From: Tsukamurella sputi | Lineage (GTDB): Bacteria; Actinomycetota; Actinomycetes; Mycobacteriales; Mycobacteriaceae | Direction: 5' to 3' | DNA: 64,000 nucleotides | Assembly (NCBI RefSeq): GCF_007858445.1 | Contig: NZ_VIGV01000010.1 | Location: 57,852-121,851, forward strand | Shown here: positions 48,520 to 56,917 of the stretch, in pieces | How positions within the stretch are numbered: the stretch's first letter is position 1 | How the letters are laid out: each line of letters begins with the position of its first letter | The notes under the pieces: model-generated | Database searches by the model: none | What the model was told of the DNA's origin: nothing | The model's input: the letters and a program-made list of their open reading frames with translations, nothing else | Program-made: the position numbers and the translations under genes

Positions 48520-49526
48520 AGCGTCACCTTCGATCCTCGGAGGAAGACGAGTAGTCCGGCGGGCAGTTGCGCCTCGCCGCGGCTGCACCCCGTGTCGCCG
48601 CCGGCGGCGGGGACGGGCTGCTGGGTCAGGTTCGCGAAGAGCCCGGGCAGGAGCGCCGCGAGGTCGACGAGGCCCTGCAGGCGGGGTAGTTCGGGACGGG
48701 CGAGTTCGAGCAGGGTGTAGCCGGCGGGCTGCAGCCCCGCGCCGCGCAGCAGCGCGTCGGCCGCGGTCATCAGTTCGGCGCCCTGGTCGGACAGGGTCTT
48801 CGTGGACGGTGCGGCGTCCCGCATCACCGTGCCGATGCCCTGCAGGTAGCCGATCACGGTGGGCAGTGCGCTGGACTTCCCGCCGAGGCTCTCGTTGATC
48901 GTCTTGAGGTTGCGCACCAGGGTCTGGAGCAGTGCCGAGCGGTCGTTGGTGAAGCGGCTCAGCGTCTGCAGCGCGTCGAGCAGCGGTCCGAGCCCGGAAC
49001 CGTCGCCCTCGACGACGGCGGCGATCGACTGGGCGAGGTGGTTGATCTGCTCGGGTTGCATGGCCGCCAGTACGGGCTGGAGGCCGTTGAAGATGGTCGT
49101 CACGTCGAACGACGGCACCGTCCGGTCCGTGCCGATGGTGGACTTCGCGGCGATCGCCGGGGCCTGCGCGTCGCTCGGCGAGAGATCGAGGTAGCGCAGG
49201 CCGGTGAGGTTCTGGAACCGGATGGACAGGGTGGTGGCCGAGGTGAGCCGCTGATCGCGGTCCACCGTGAACTCGACCCTGGCGAGCGAGCCCCGGGCCG
49301 CGTCGTCCTGGTCGAGCGTGACGTCGCGGACCTTGCCGACCTGTACCCCGAGTAGTCGCACGTCGTCGCCCGAGCGGAGCCCCGAGGCGTTGGTGAACAT
49401 CGCCGTGTACGAGGTCTGCGCGGCCTGCGCGGGCCGCGTGAGGGCGCGCACGGTGAATGCCGCACCGACCGCGATCAGCACGACGAAGATCAGGAGCAGT
49501 GTTCCGGGATGGCGGGCGGTGCGCAC
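48507..49526 (-). CDS. mceB: Mce family protein MceB
   Basis: A 339-residue MCE protein. GTG start one base after mceA. Anchor LLLIFVVLIAVGAAFTV, MCE domain YTAMFTNASGLRSGDDVRLLGVQVGKVRDVTLDQDDAARGSLARVEFTVDRDQRLTSATTLSIRFQNLTGLRYLDL, helical tail with CSRGEAQ and a final LCKR, giving two tail cysteines. Part of the six-subunit Mce lipid conduit. Confidence 0.92.
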   Translation of the reverse strand: MRTARHPGTLLLIFVVLIAVGAAFTVRALTRPAQAAQTSYTAMFTNASGLRSGDDVRLLGVQVGKVRDVTLDQDDAARGSLARVEFTVDRDQRLTSATTLSIRFQNLTGLRYLDLSPSDAQAPAIAAKSTIGTDRTVPSFDVTTIFNGLQPVLAAMQPEQINHLAQSIAAVVEGDGSGLGPLLDALQTLSRFTNDRSALLQTLVRNLKTINESLGGKSSALPTVIGYLQGIGTVMRDAAPSTKTLSDQGAELMTAADALLRGAGLQPAGYTLLELARPELPRLQGLVDLAALLPGLFANLTQQPVPAAGGDTGCSRGEAQLPAGLLVFLRGSKVTLCKR

Positions 49527-49527
49527 G

Positions 49528-50685
49528 TCAGCGGCCCCTCGTCGTGGTCGGCGCGGCAGTGGTCGGTGCGGCGGAGGCCGACGGTGCGGTCGTCGTGCCC
49601 GACGGTGCGCCGGGCTTCGCCGGGGCGGGCTTTCCGGGCGGCGTCACCGAGAACTGGGGGGCGGGCGGCAGCAGGGATGCGATGGCGGGGAACCGCTGGA
49701 AGGTGACGTCGAGGTTGAGGACCGGCCCGGAACCGTTGTCCGGCATGGACCGTCGCACGCGTTCGATGAGCTCCTCGAGTTGGCGCCCGTTGCGCGCGGC
49801 GTCGGGGAAGCTCGCGACCATCCGGGTGGACAGCTCGCGGACGGGCACCAGCACCTCGGTGAGCGCGGCGACGTTCGGCTTGCTCAGGAGGGCCGCCAGC
49901 GCGGGGGAGAAGTCCTTCGCGAGGGCGTCGATGGTGGCCGTCTGCCGTTCCGGGTATCCCGGTGTGTCCGGGCCGCGCCAGGACCACAGTTCCCGCAGGC
50001 CCGGCAGCATCTGCCGGCTCGACGCGTCGAGGGCCTTGAGCGTGGCGGCGATCGTCGGCAGCGTCTGCGACGTGGGGATCCGCTGGGTGTCGGCGTTCGC
50101 CTCGGCGATCGCGCCGACGGCGCCGAGGAACGGCAGGAACTGCCGCGTCGTGGTGTCCAGCTGGCTGATCAGCTGGGCCATGTGAGGGCGGAAGCTCTCC
50201 CGCTCCATGGTGCTGAGCGATCGCAGCAGCGAGGCCATCGTGCTGTCGTCGGGCGCCGACATCGGCTCCCACGAGGCGCCCGAGGCGAGCACTCGGCCGC
50301 CGCGGCCCGGCGTGAGCGCGACGACGGTGATGCCGAAGGTGTTGCCGGCGGCGTAGGAGACCTTCACCGCGTCGGTCACGAGATCGTCAGCGGCGCCGTT
50401 CAGCCGCATGGCCACGCCGAGTCGCCCCGCGCCGCGGTCGACGATGTCGGTGACCTCGCCGACGCGCAGGCCATCCATCTCGACGGCCGTCCCGGGGGCC
50501 ACGCCGGGGGCGACGTTGCGGACGACGAGCGTGAGGGACTTCGGCGGCGTCGTGACGATCGCGCGGACCGCCCAGAACGCGAGCCCGACGAGCAGGGCGG
50601 CGAGGATCACCGCGATGCCGCGGCGCAGCAGGACGGGGCCGGGCGTCATCATGCCCGTGACGGGCGAGGGCCATCTCGTCGTCAT
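49528..50685 (-). CDS. mceA: Mce family protein MceA
   Basis: A 385-residue MCE protein, the first of six. Anchor IAVILAALLVGLAFWAV, MCE domain LTLVVRNVAPGVAPGTAVEMDGLRVGEVTDIVDRGAGRLGVAMRLNGAADDLVTDAVKVSYAAGNTFGITVVAL, helical region, and a Pro/Ala/Thr-rich tail (GKPAPAKPGAPSGTTTAPSASAAPTTAAPTTTRGR), as in several Mce proteins. The start is ATG 50685, 4 bp after yrbEB. Confidence 0.92.
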   Translation of the reverse strand: MTTRWPSPVTGMMTPGPVLLRRGIAVILAALLVGLAFWAVRAIVTTPPKSLTLVVRNVAPGVAPGTAVEMDGLRVGEVTDIVDRGAGRLGVAMRLNGAADDLVTDAVKVSYAAGNTFGITVVALTPGRGGRVLASGASWEPMSAPDDSTMASLLRSLSTMERESFRPHMAQLISQLDTTTRQFLPFLGAVGAIAEANADTQRIPTSQTLPTIAATLKALDASSRQMLPGLRELWSWRGPDTPGYPERQTATIDALAKDFSPALAALLSKPNVAALTEVLVPVRELSTRMVASFPDAARNGRQLEELIERVRRSMPDNGSGPVLNLDVTFQRFPAIASLLPPAPQFSVTPPGKPAPAKPGAPSGTTTAPSASAAPTTAAPTTTRGR

Positions 50686-50689
50686 GCCG

Positions 50690-51547
50690 CTACCCCCGGA
50701 AGACCAGTTCGCTGGTGGTGCCCCAGATGCCGATCGTCATCAGCATGTCGAGCACCACGATCGCGACCATCGAGGCGCGCACGGCCCGGCCGGACGCCAC
50801 GCCCACGCCCTCGGGGCCGCCCGCGGCGAAGAAGCCCTGGTAGCAGTGGATGAGGATGACCGCGCAGATGAAGACCACGACCTTGGCGATGGACGCGACG
50901 AGGTCGGCGGGGGAGAGGAACTGCTCGAAGTAGTGCTCGTAGGTGCCGGCCGCGTCGCCCTGCGCCAGCGTCACGATGGTGCTGGAGGCGAAGAAGCTGA
51001 CGATGATCGCGATGAGGAAGATCGGGACGATCGCGACGACGCCGGCGATCATCCGGGTGCTGACCACGAAGGAGATGGACCGCAGGCCGAGCGCCTCGAG
51101 CGCGTCGATCTCCTCGGTGATGCGCATGGCGCCGATCTCGGCCGTCATCCGGCATCCGGCCTGGACGGCGAAGCCCGCGGCGGCCAGGATCGGCGCGAAC
51201 TCGCGGGTGTTGGCGAGGGCGGCGATGACGCCGGTGAGCGGCCCCATGCCGAGCAGATCGAGCGAGGCGAAGGCCTGCACGGCGACGGTGCCGCCGACCG
51301 CGAGTCCGAGGACGACCATCATCAGCGACGTGCCGCCTCCGACGATCACGGCACCCCGTCCCCAGGTCAGGTCGGTGACGGTGCGGATCGTCTGCTTCGG
51401 GTAGTTGCGCAGCGCGTGCGGGATCAGCGCGACGGACGCGGCGACGAAGGACACCATCTGGCCGAGCCGGGCCAGCGCGCCGCGCGCCGAGTCGGTCAGG
51501 CGGCCGAGGAAGCGGAAGCCTCTCGGGCGGTACGGGGCGATGGTCAT
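50690..51547 (-). CDS. yrbEB: YrbE/MlaE-family permease subunit B
   Basis: A 285-residue inner-membrane permease of the MlaE family. Predicted five to six helices and a conserved cytoplasmic loop TAEIGAMRITEEIDALEALGLRS, in which the EEIDAL motif is the coupling site for the ABC ATPase Mkl/MceG (encoded elsewhere). Together with YrbEA it forms the permease at the base of the Mce tunnel. It starts 4 bp after yrbEA. Confidence 0.94.
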   Translation of the reverse strand: MTIAPYRPRGFRFLGRLTDSARGALARLGQMVSFVAASVALIPHALRNYPKQTIRTVTDLTWGRGAVIVGGGTSLMMVVLGLAVGGTVAVQAFASLDLLGMGPLTGVIAALANTREFAPILAAAGFAVQAGCRMTAEIGAMRITEEIDALEALGLRSISFVVSTRMIAGVVAIVPIFLIAIIVSFFASSTIVTLAQGDAAGTYEHYFEQFLSPADLVASIAKVVVFICAVILIHCYQGFFAAGGPEGVGVASGRAVRASMVAIVVLDMLMTIGIWGTTSELVFRG

Positions 51548-51551
51548 GGAA

Positions 51552-52406
51552 TCAGCCCACCCTCATGGGGAAATAGGTCGTGTAGATCTGGGTGAGTGCG
51601 AAGTTGAGCACGATGATGCCGACGGTGGAGACCACCACGGTGGTGTTCACCGCATCGGCGACGCCGCGGGCGCCGCCCTTGGCCTCGAGCCCGTGCTGGC
51701 AGCCGAGGACGGCGATCATCACCCCGAAGATCGCGGCCTTGATCAGGGAGAAGCCGAAGTCCCTGGTGGTGGCGTAGGCGCCGAAGCTCAGCCAGTAGCT
51801 GCCCGGCGTCACGTTCTGCCCGGCGACGGCCAGGTAGTAGGCGGCGCCGATGCCGACCACGGTGATGAAGATGCACAGCAGCGGCGCGACGAAGGCGGCC
51901 GCGAGGATCCGCGGCACCACGAGCCGGCGCACCGGGTCGATGCCCATGACCCGCATGGCGTCGACCTCCTCGCGAATGGTGCGCGAGCCGAGGTCGGCGG
52001 CGATCGCGGAGGCCCCAGCGCCGCCCAGGAGTAGGCCGGCGGCCATGGGGGCGGCTTGCTGGATGACGGTGAGGCCGCTCGCCGCCCCCATGAGCGATCC
52101 GGCGCCGATCTGGTTGACGATGCTGCCGATCTGGATGGTGACGATGACGCCGAACGGGATGGCCATGAGGAAGGCGGGGACGGCGGTGACGCTGACCAGG
52201 AACCAGGACTGCACGACGATCTCGCGGAACTGGATGCGGCCGCGGAGGAGGTCGGTCACCATCGAGACCAGCGCATGGAGCACGAGTTCGACGGTGCGCC
52301 CGAGGGTGCGGACGGGGCCGAGCGCGTTGTCGTCGAGGTTCCTGCGGAGCGCGTCGACGGGGCCGGGCCTGGCGGCGGGCGCCTCCTGGGACGGTTGCGA
52401 TGTCAT
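51552..52406 (-). CDS. yrbEA: YrbE/MlaE-family permease subunit A
   Basis: A 284-residue MlaE-type permease and first gene of the mce operon. The coupling loop reads AADLGSRTIREEVDAMRVMGIDPVRRLVVPR. The start at ATG 52406 follows a strong AAGGAGGTGAGCT site. The promoter region carries an operator-like motif at 52428-52446 that is also present upstream of the aldehyde dehydrogenase / nitronate monooxygenase pair. Confidence 0.94.
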   Translation of the reverse strand: MTSQPSQEAPAARPGPVDALRRNLDDNALGPVRTLGRTVELVLHALVSMVTDLLRGRIQFREIVVQSWFLVSVTAVPAFLMAIPFGVIVTIQIGSIVNQIGAGSLMGAASGLTVIQQAAPMAAGLLLGGAGASAIAADLGSRTIREEVDAMRVMGIDPVRRLVVPRILAAAFVAPLLCIFITVVGIGAAYYLAVAGQNVTPGSYWLSFGAYATTRDFGFSLIKAAIFGVMIAVLGCQHGLEAKGGARGVADAVNTTVVVSTVGIIVLNFALTQIYTTYFPMRVG

Positions 52407-52427
52407 AGCTCACCTCCTTCCTGCCAC

Positions 52428-52446
52428 ATGTTAGGGAATGTTCTCT
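52428..52446. promoter_or_regulatory. Operator-like motif upstream of the mce operon
   Basis: ATGTTAGGGAATGTTCTCT, 17 of 19 positions identical to the motif at 32062-32080, located 21 bp upstream of the yrbEA start codon. The core half-sites are AGGGA and TCTCT with a 4-bp spacer. Confidence 0.55.
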
Positions 52447-52559
52447 ATCTGGGTAGGGTTTTGAGACGAATTTCCGGGCTCGCTCGTCAGTCCGGTGATT
52501 TCGCTGGTGGCGGCGGGTTGGGGTACCCTGGTCCGGTTGCCTTGTCGGCAACACTCCTG

Positions 52560-52576
52560 CCGTGGAGAGTCCACGG
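52560..52576 (+). promoter_or_regulatory. Hairpin in the rpsF leader
   Basis: CCGTGGA-GAG-TCCACGG is a perfect 7-bp stem 32 bp upstream of rpsF, after a -10-like TACCCT at 52524-52529. S6:S18 complexes autoregulate rpsF mRNAs by binding leader structures in many bacteria; this could be such a site, but the match to that RNA class is not established. Confidence 0.35.
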
Positions 52577-52608
52577 CCGCATAGTCCATAGGAGGAGGCG
52601 AAAAGCCC

Positions 52609-52893
52609 ATGCGTAATTACGAACTGATGGTGATCCTGGATCCGAGCCTGGATGAGCGCACCGTCGCGCCCTCGCTGGAGACCTTCCTGAACGTGGTCCG
52701 CAAGGACGGCGGATCGATCGGGAACGTCGACATCTGGGGCAAGCGCCGTCTTGCCTACGAGATCTCCAAGAACGCCGAAGGCATCTACGCGGTGATCGAT
52801 CTGACCGCCGAGCCGGCCACGGTCAACGAGCTGGATCGTCAGCTCAAGCTGAACGAGTCGGTGCTGCGCACTAAGGTGCTGCGGCAGAACTAG
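52609..52893 (+). CDS. rpsF: 30S ribosomal protein bS6
   Basis: A 94-residue protein with the S6 start [19 protein letters not shown] and the conserved [25 protein letters not shown]. It binds S18 in the small-subunit platform. GGAGGAGG lies upstream of the ATG. It opens the conserved operon rpsF-ssb-rpsR-rplI. Confidence 0.98.
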   Translation: MRNYELMVILDPSLDERTVAPSLETFLNVVRKDGGSIGNVDIWGKRRLAYEISKNAEGIYAVIDLTAEPATVNELDRQLKLNESVLRTKVLRQN

Positions 52894-52921
52894 TCGCGCA
52901 CTAACTACAGGGAGAGACACC

Positions 52922-53458
52922 ATGGCAGGCGACACGATCATCACGGTCATCGGCAATCTGACGGCGGACCCGGAGCTGCGCTTCACCCCGTCGGGTGCGG
53001 CGGTGGCCAACTTCACCGTCGCCTCCACGCCCCGCACGTTCGACCGGAACACGAACGAGTGGAAGGACGGCGAGGCGCTGTTCCTGCGCTGCAACATCTG
53101 GCGTGAGGCGGCGGAGAACGTCGCCGAATCGCTCACGAAGGGCACGCGCGTCATCGTCTCCGGCCGGCTCAAGCAGCGGTCGTACGACGATCGCGAGGGC
53201 CAGCGGCGCACGGTGGTGGAACTCGAGGTCGACGAGATCGGCCCCTCCCTGCGGTACGCGACTGCGAAGCCGACGCGCACTCAGCGCGGCGGTGGTGGCG
53301 GCGGCGGTTTCAGCGGCGGCGGCCAGGGCGGTGGTGGCGGTTACAGCCAGCCCGTCCAGCAGGCTCCGCGCCAGAACCAGCCCGCAGACGATCCGTGGGG
53401 CAGTGCCCCCGCGGCCGGGAGCAGCTTCGGCGGCGGCAACGACGATCCGCCGTTCTGA
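52922..53458 (+). CDS. ssb: Single-stranded DNA-binding protein
   Basis: A 178-residue SSB: OB-fold domain ([38 protein letters not shown]), a Gly-rich linker ([21 protein letters not shown]) and the acidic partner-binding tip DDPPF. It protects single strands and recruits replication and repair proteins. Sits 28 bp after rpsF, as in all Mycobacteriales. Confidence 0.98.
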   Translation: MAGDTIITVIGNLTADPELRFTPSGAAVANFTVASTPRTFDRNTNEWKDGEALFLRCNIWREAAENVAESLTKGTRVIVSGRLKQRSYDDREGQRRTVVELEVDEIGPSLRYATAKPTRTQRGGGGGGGFSGGGQGGGGGYSQPVQQAPRQNQPADDPWGSAPAAGSSFGGGNDDPPF

Positions 53459-53536
53459 TCCCCGGGATCGAACACTGTGAAGGGCCCGACCGGTTCGCCG
53501 GTGGCCCAGTAGACCTCATCAAGGAGTACCAACACC

Positions 53537-53794
53537 ATGGCCGGTAAGGGCAATGGCCGGAAGGTGCGCGTCGAGAAGGCCGTCAAGGCCAAGGCGTGCA
53601 CGTTCTGCAAGGAGAAGAACACCAAGATCGACTACAAGGACACCACGCTGCTGCGTCGGTTCCTGTCGGAGCGGGGCAAGATCCGCAGCCGTCGTGTGAC
53701 GGGCAACTGCGTCCAGCACCAGCGCGACATCGCGATCGCCGTCAAGAACGCGCGTGAGGTGGCTCTGCTGCCGTTCACGTCGACGACCCGCTAA
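53537..53794 (+). CDS. rpsR: 30S ribosomal protein bS18
   Basis: An 85-residue S18 with [51 protein letters not shown]. The N-terminal CTFC plus the later GNC retain the cysteines of the zinc-binding (C+) form. Mycobacteria often carry a second cysteine-free paralogue induced by zinc starvation; none is in this window. Confidence 0.97.
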   Translation: MAGKGNGRKVRVEKAVKAKACTFCKEKNTKIDYKDTTLLRRFLSERGKIRSRRVTGNCVQHQRDIAIAVKNAREVALLPFTSTTR

Positions 53795-53808
53795 GGAGGG
53801 GTGAAGAA

Positions 53809-54261
53809 ATGAAGCTCATCCTCACCGCCGACGTCGACAACCTGGGCGCGCCCGGCGACACCGTCGAGGTCAAGGACGGCTACGGCCGCAACTACCTGCT
53901 GCCCCGCGGCCTGGCCATCGTCGCCACCCGTGGCGCCGAGAAGCAGGTCGAGGGCATCCGTCGTAGCCAGGAGGCCAAGCGTGTGCGCGGCCTCGATCAC
54001 GCCAACGAGCTGAAGCAGGCCATCGAGGGCCTGGAGTCCGTCTCGCTGACCGTGAAGACCGCCGAGTCGGGCAAGCTCTTCGGCTCGGTCACCGCTGCCG
54101 ACGTCGCCGCCGCGCTCAAGACCGCAGGCGGCCCCGCCGTCGACAAGCGCAGCATCGAGCTGCCGCAGGGCCACATCAAGTCCACGGGCTCGTTCCCGGT
54201 GGTCGTGGTGCTGCACCCCGACGTGCGCGCGAAGTTCGCGCTCACCGTCGCCGCGCAGTAA
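53809..54261 (+). CDS. rplI: 50S ribosomal protein bL9
   Basis: A 150-residue L9: [37 protein letters not shown] is the N-terminal rRNA-binding domain, followed by the long connecting helix and the C-terminal domain ([21 protein letters not shown]). It ends the rpsF operon; a strong terminator follows 15 bp later. Confidence 0.97.
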   Translation: MKLILTADVDNLGAPGDTVEVKDGYGRNYLLPRGLAIVATRGAEKQVEGIRRSQEAKRVRGLDHANELKQAIEGLESVSLTVKTAESGKLFGSVTAADVAAALKTAGGPAVDKRSIELPQGHIKSTGSFPVVVVLHPDVRAKFALTVAAQ

Positions 54262-54275
54262 GACGCGTAGAACGG

Positions 54276-54313
54276 AAGAACCCCCATCGCCCTTCGGGGC
54301 GGTGGGGGTTCTT
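54276..54313. terminator. Terminator hairpin after rplI
   Basis: AAGAACCCCCATCGCC pairs with GGGCGGTGGGGGTTCTT around a short loop, one wobble pair; the T-run at the end of the stem could also serve the convergent minus-strand gene. Confidence 0.85.
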
Positions 54314-54331
54314 CGCTGTTCGGGGGTCGGA

Positions 54332-54838
54332 TCAGACCACGATCGTGCCGACGCACGGGGTGCTGGTCTGGGTGCCGATCCACTCGGTGCCGGCGCCGGC
54401 CTTGATGATCACGTTGAAGGTCACCGCGCCCTTGCCGGTGGTGAAGGGCGTCTTGTTCAGCACGGGCAGCTGGCCGGTGCCGCTGAGCTTGCCGCTGCCG
54501 AACTTCCCGCTGGTCGTGTTGTTCCACGACAGGGTGGCGGTGGAGGCGAACTGGCTGAGCACGAGGTCGCGCGCGCCCGCGTCGCCGGATGCGGAGACTA
54601 GGATCTGGCCGTTGCCGCCGACGGTGGCGGTCACCTTCCAGTTCAGCATCTGGCCGCCCACCACGAACATGGGGTTCGCGCTCGAGCAGGTCGCCGTGAC
54701 GGAGGCGGGCTTCGGCGCGGGCGGCGCGGGCGGCGCGGGGTTCGGGGCGGCCCCTGCGGTTCCGATGGCGCACGTGGCGGTAGCCGCGAGCGCGACCGCG
54801 ACGCCGGCTGTGCGCGTCGTGATCGTGGAGAGGTTCAT
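54332..54838 (-). CDS. Small secreted protein of unknown function
   Basis: A 168-residue protein from ATG 54838 with a clear Sec signal peptide (TAGVAVALAATATCAIGTAGA, cleavage after AGA), a Pro/Ala linker (PNPAPPAPPAPKPA) and a beta-rich domain with one cysteine pair (TATCSS and TPCVGTIVV), Gly/Thr/Asn-rich. Unrecognised; small Ala/Pro-leader secreted proteins are common in this group. It lies between the rplI terminator and the dnaB upstream region. Confidence 0.75.
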   Translation of the reverse strand: MNLSTITTRTAGVAVALAATATCAIGTAGAAPNPAPPAPPAPKPASVTATCSSANPMFVVGGQMLNWKVTATVGGNGQILVSASGDAGARDLVLSQFASTATLSWNNTTSGKFGSGKLSGTGQLPVLNKTPFTTGKGAVTFNVIIKAGAGTEWIGTQTSTPCVGTIVV

Positions 54839-55056
54839 CGGGTGGGTCCTTCCGCAGTGGGTGATGCAGCGTTCAGAATACGCGGCGACGCGCGCGGGAA
54901 GAAGGTGCACCGTGGGCGCATGACCCATTGATGCTGGTAGGGGCCCCGGCAGGTGACCGTCCGGTAACAACGGAGGGTGGTTTTGTCGGCGCGACGGTGG
55001 CCGATTCACTCGCGACACGCCCGAATGTCAGGACGGTGCGACACGCTGAGGAACTT

Positions 55057-55209
55057 CAGTCCACAACGGCGCACCTCCACCCCACCCGCGATGAACTGGA
55101 GCGATGCGCGATGCGCCGCGGAGTTTCCACAGGTTTTCCCCATCGGTCCACACCGGCGTCCCCACCCTGACCGCGCGCCGTCCACAGTGGATGCACAGTT
55201 TCGTCCACA
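55057..55209 (+). promoter_or_regulatory. Cluster of five DnaA-box-like sites upstream of dnaB
   Basis: Same-strand 9-mers CAGTCCACA (55057), GTTTCCACA (55123), CGGTCCACA (55144), CCGTCCACA (55178) and TCGTCCACA (55201) resemble the actinobacterial DnaA box TTGTCCACA, with two to three mismatches each at the 5' end and an intact TCCACA core. They lie in the 536-bp gene-free stretch (54839-55374) before dnaB; the rest of that stretch shows no gene. Confidence 0.5.
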
Positions 55210-55374
55210 GCTCCGCTTTGCGGTGATGAGCGGAGCGCCTAGCGTTCACGTGCGTTGAGCGCGCGCCCGTGCGGTCCCTCCGGAAACTGTCGGTGCCGCG
55301 CGGTAGAGAAGTGTGTATTGGCGAGCCCTCGCCGCCCCCGGCGGGCGGGGGACACGAGGAGAGGTGGGTGCGCG

Positions 55375-56781
55375 GTGTCGGTCACGGACGAGCAGGAGTT
55401 CACTCCGGGACCGGTCAAGCGCGCGGAGTCCGCTCCCGACGGTCCGCCCGCCGAGGACTTCGGCCGCCAGCCCCCGCAGGACATCGCGGCGGAGCAGTCG
55501 GTGCTGGGCGCGATGATGCTCTCCAAGGACGCCATCGCGGACGTACTCGAGGTGGTGCGGCCCGGTGACTTCTACCGGCCCGCGCACCAGTCCGTCTACG
55601 ACGCGATCCTCGATCTCTACGGCGCGGGTGAGCCCGCGGACGCCGTCACCGTCTCCGCGACGCTCGATCGCAAGGGCGAGCTCAAGCGCGTCGGCGGCGC
55701 CCCCTACCTGCACACCCTCATCTCCACGGTGCCCACCGCGGCCAACGCCGGCTACTACGCGGAGATCGTGGCCGAGAAGGCCATCCTGCGCCGCCTCGTG
55801 GAGGCCGGGACCAGGATCGTCCAGTACGGCTACTCGGGGTCCGACGGTGCGGACGTGGCGGAGGTGGTCGATCGCGCCCAGGCCGCGGTGTACGACGTGA
55901 CCGAACGCAAGGCCTCCGAGGACTACGTGATCCTCGAGGAGCTGCTGCAGCCCACGATGGACGAGATCGATGCGATCGCCTCCCAGGGCGGCGTGAGCAT
56001 GGGCGTGCCCACGGGCTTCACCGACTTCGACGCGCTCACCAACGGACTGCACGCCGGGCAGATGATCATCGTCGCCGGTCGTCCCGGTGCCGGTAAGTCG
56101 ACGATGGCGCTCGACGTGCTGCGCTCCTGCACCATCGAGCACCACATGCCGGGCGTGCTGTTCAGCCTCGAGATGAGCAAGACCGAGGTGGTCATGCGTC
56201 TGCTCTCGGCGGAGGCGCGGATCAAGCTCGCGGACATGCGCTCGGGCAAGATGTCCGACGACGACTGGACCCGCCTCGCGCGCCGCATGTCGGAGATCTC
56301 CGAGGCGCCGCTGTTCGTCGACGATTCGCCGAACCTCACGATGATGGAGATCCGTGCGAAGGCCCGCCGCCTCAAGCAGCGGCACGATCTCAAGCTCATC
56401 GTCATCGACTACCTGCAGCTGATGACGTCGGGCAAGAAGGTCGAATCGCGTCAGCAGGAGGTCTCGGAGTTCTCCCGGCAGCTCAAGCTGCTCGCCAAGG
56501 AGCTCGAAGTTCCGCTCATCGCCGTCGCGCAGCTCAACCGTGGTCCCGAGCAGCGGACCGACAAGAAGCCACAGGTCGCCGACCTCCGTGAGTCCGGCTC
56601 GCTCGAGCAGGACGCCGACATGGTCGTGCTGGTGCACCGCCCCGACGCCTACGAGCGCGATGACCCCCGCGCAGGCGAGGCCGACTTCATCCTCGGCAAG
56701 CACCGCGCCGGCCCCACCGCCACCGTCACCGTCGCCCACCAGCTGCACTACAGCCGCTTCGTGGACATGGCCAAGGGCTGA
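55375..56781 (+). CDS. dnaB: Replicative DNA helicase
   Basis: A 468-residue DnaB from GTG 55375 (AGGAGAGGTG upstream). The N-terminal primase-interaction domain (DIAAEQSVLGAMMLSKDAIADVLEVVRPGDFYRPAHQSVYDAI) is followed by the RecA-like motor: Walker A GRPGAGKS (235-242), Walker B LKLIVIDYLQLM, and the HRAGPTATVTVAHQ C-terminus. The hexamer unwinds the replication fork. The gene is uninterrupted, with no intein, unlike M. tuberculosis dnaB. A Tn7-like element starts 10 bp after the stop codon without touching the coding sequence. Confidence 0.97.
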   Translation: MSVTDEQEFTPGPVKRAESAPDGPPAEDFGRQPPQDIAAEQSVLGAMMLSKDAIADVLEVVRPGDFYRPAHQSVYDAILDLYGAGEPADAVTVSATLDRKGELKRVGGAPYLHTLISTVPTAANAGYYAEIVAEKAILRRLVEAGTRIVQYGYSGSDGADVAEVVDRAQAAVYDVTERKASEDYVILEELLQPTMDEIDAIASQGGVSMGVPTGFTDFDALTNGLHAGQMIIVAGRPGAGKSTMALDVLRSCTIEHHMPGVLFSLEMSKTEVVMRLLSAEARIKLADMRSGKMSDDDWTRLARRMSEISEAPLFVDDSPNLTMMEIRAKARRLKQRHDLKLIVIDYLQLMTSGKKVESRQQEVSEFSRQLKLLAKELEVPLIAVAQLNRGPEQRTDKKPQVADLRESGSLEQDADMVVLVHRPDAYERDDPRAGEADFILGKHRAGPTATVTVAHQLHYSRFVDMAKG

Positions 56782-56790
56782 CGCTCCTGC

Positions 56791-56865
56791 TGTAGGGTCC
56801 CAGATTCCGTGGCGGAATCCCAAGCTACGTGGCGGACAGTTGGCGGATCCGCCAACTGTTTGGGA
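56791..56865. mobile_element. Tn7-like transposon end (tnsA-proximal / right end)
   Basis: Begins with TGT at 56791, the usual Tn7-family terminus, 10 bp after the dnaB stop. Two tandem repeats follow with exactly 20-bp period: TCCCAGATTCCGTGGCGGA (56798-56816) and TCCCAAGCTACGTGGCGGA (56818-56836), sharing TCCCA and CGTGGCGGA. A third, inverted copy TCCGCCAACTGTTTGGGA is at 56848-56865. Such ~20-bp-spaced repeats are the TnsB-binding sites of Tn7-family ends. A 5-bp target duplication, if made, would be CCTGC (56786-56790). Confidence 0.75.
56836..56859. promoter_or_regulatory. Perfect 24-bp palindrome before tnsA
   Basis: ACAGTTGGCGGA followed by its exact reverse complement, formed where the second direct repeat meets the inverted one. 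It lies 58 bp upstream of the tnsA start and could let TnsB or another element protein repress the operon. Confidence 0.6.
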
Positions 56866-56917
56866 CACGCCGGGGCACGTCCCCGCATCTGAGGGCGGAA
56901 GTGGCACCGTCAAGACC

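Noticed and set aside
55057-55209. Chromosomal origin oriC
   Set aside because: Despite the DnaA-box-like cluster, neither dnaA nor dnaN is present nearby, and in Mycobacteriales oriC lies beside dnaA, well upstream of this backbone segment.
55375-56781. Intein in dnaB
   Set aside because: M. tuberculosis dnaB carries an intein, but this gene is a continuous 468 codons through the Walker A region with no inserted domain.
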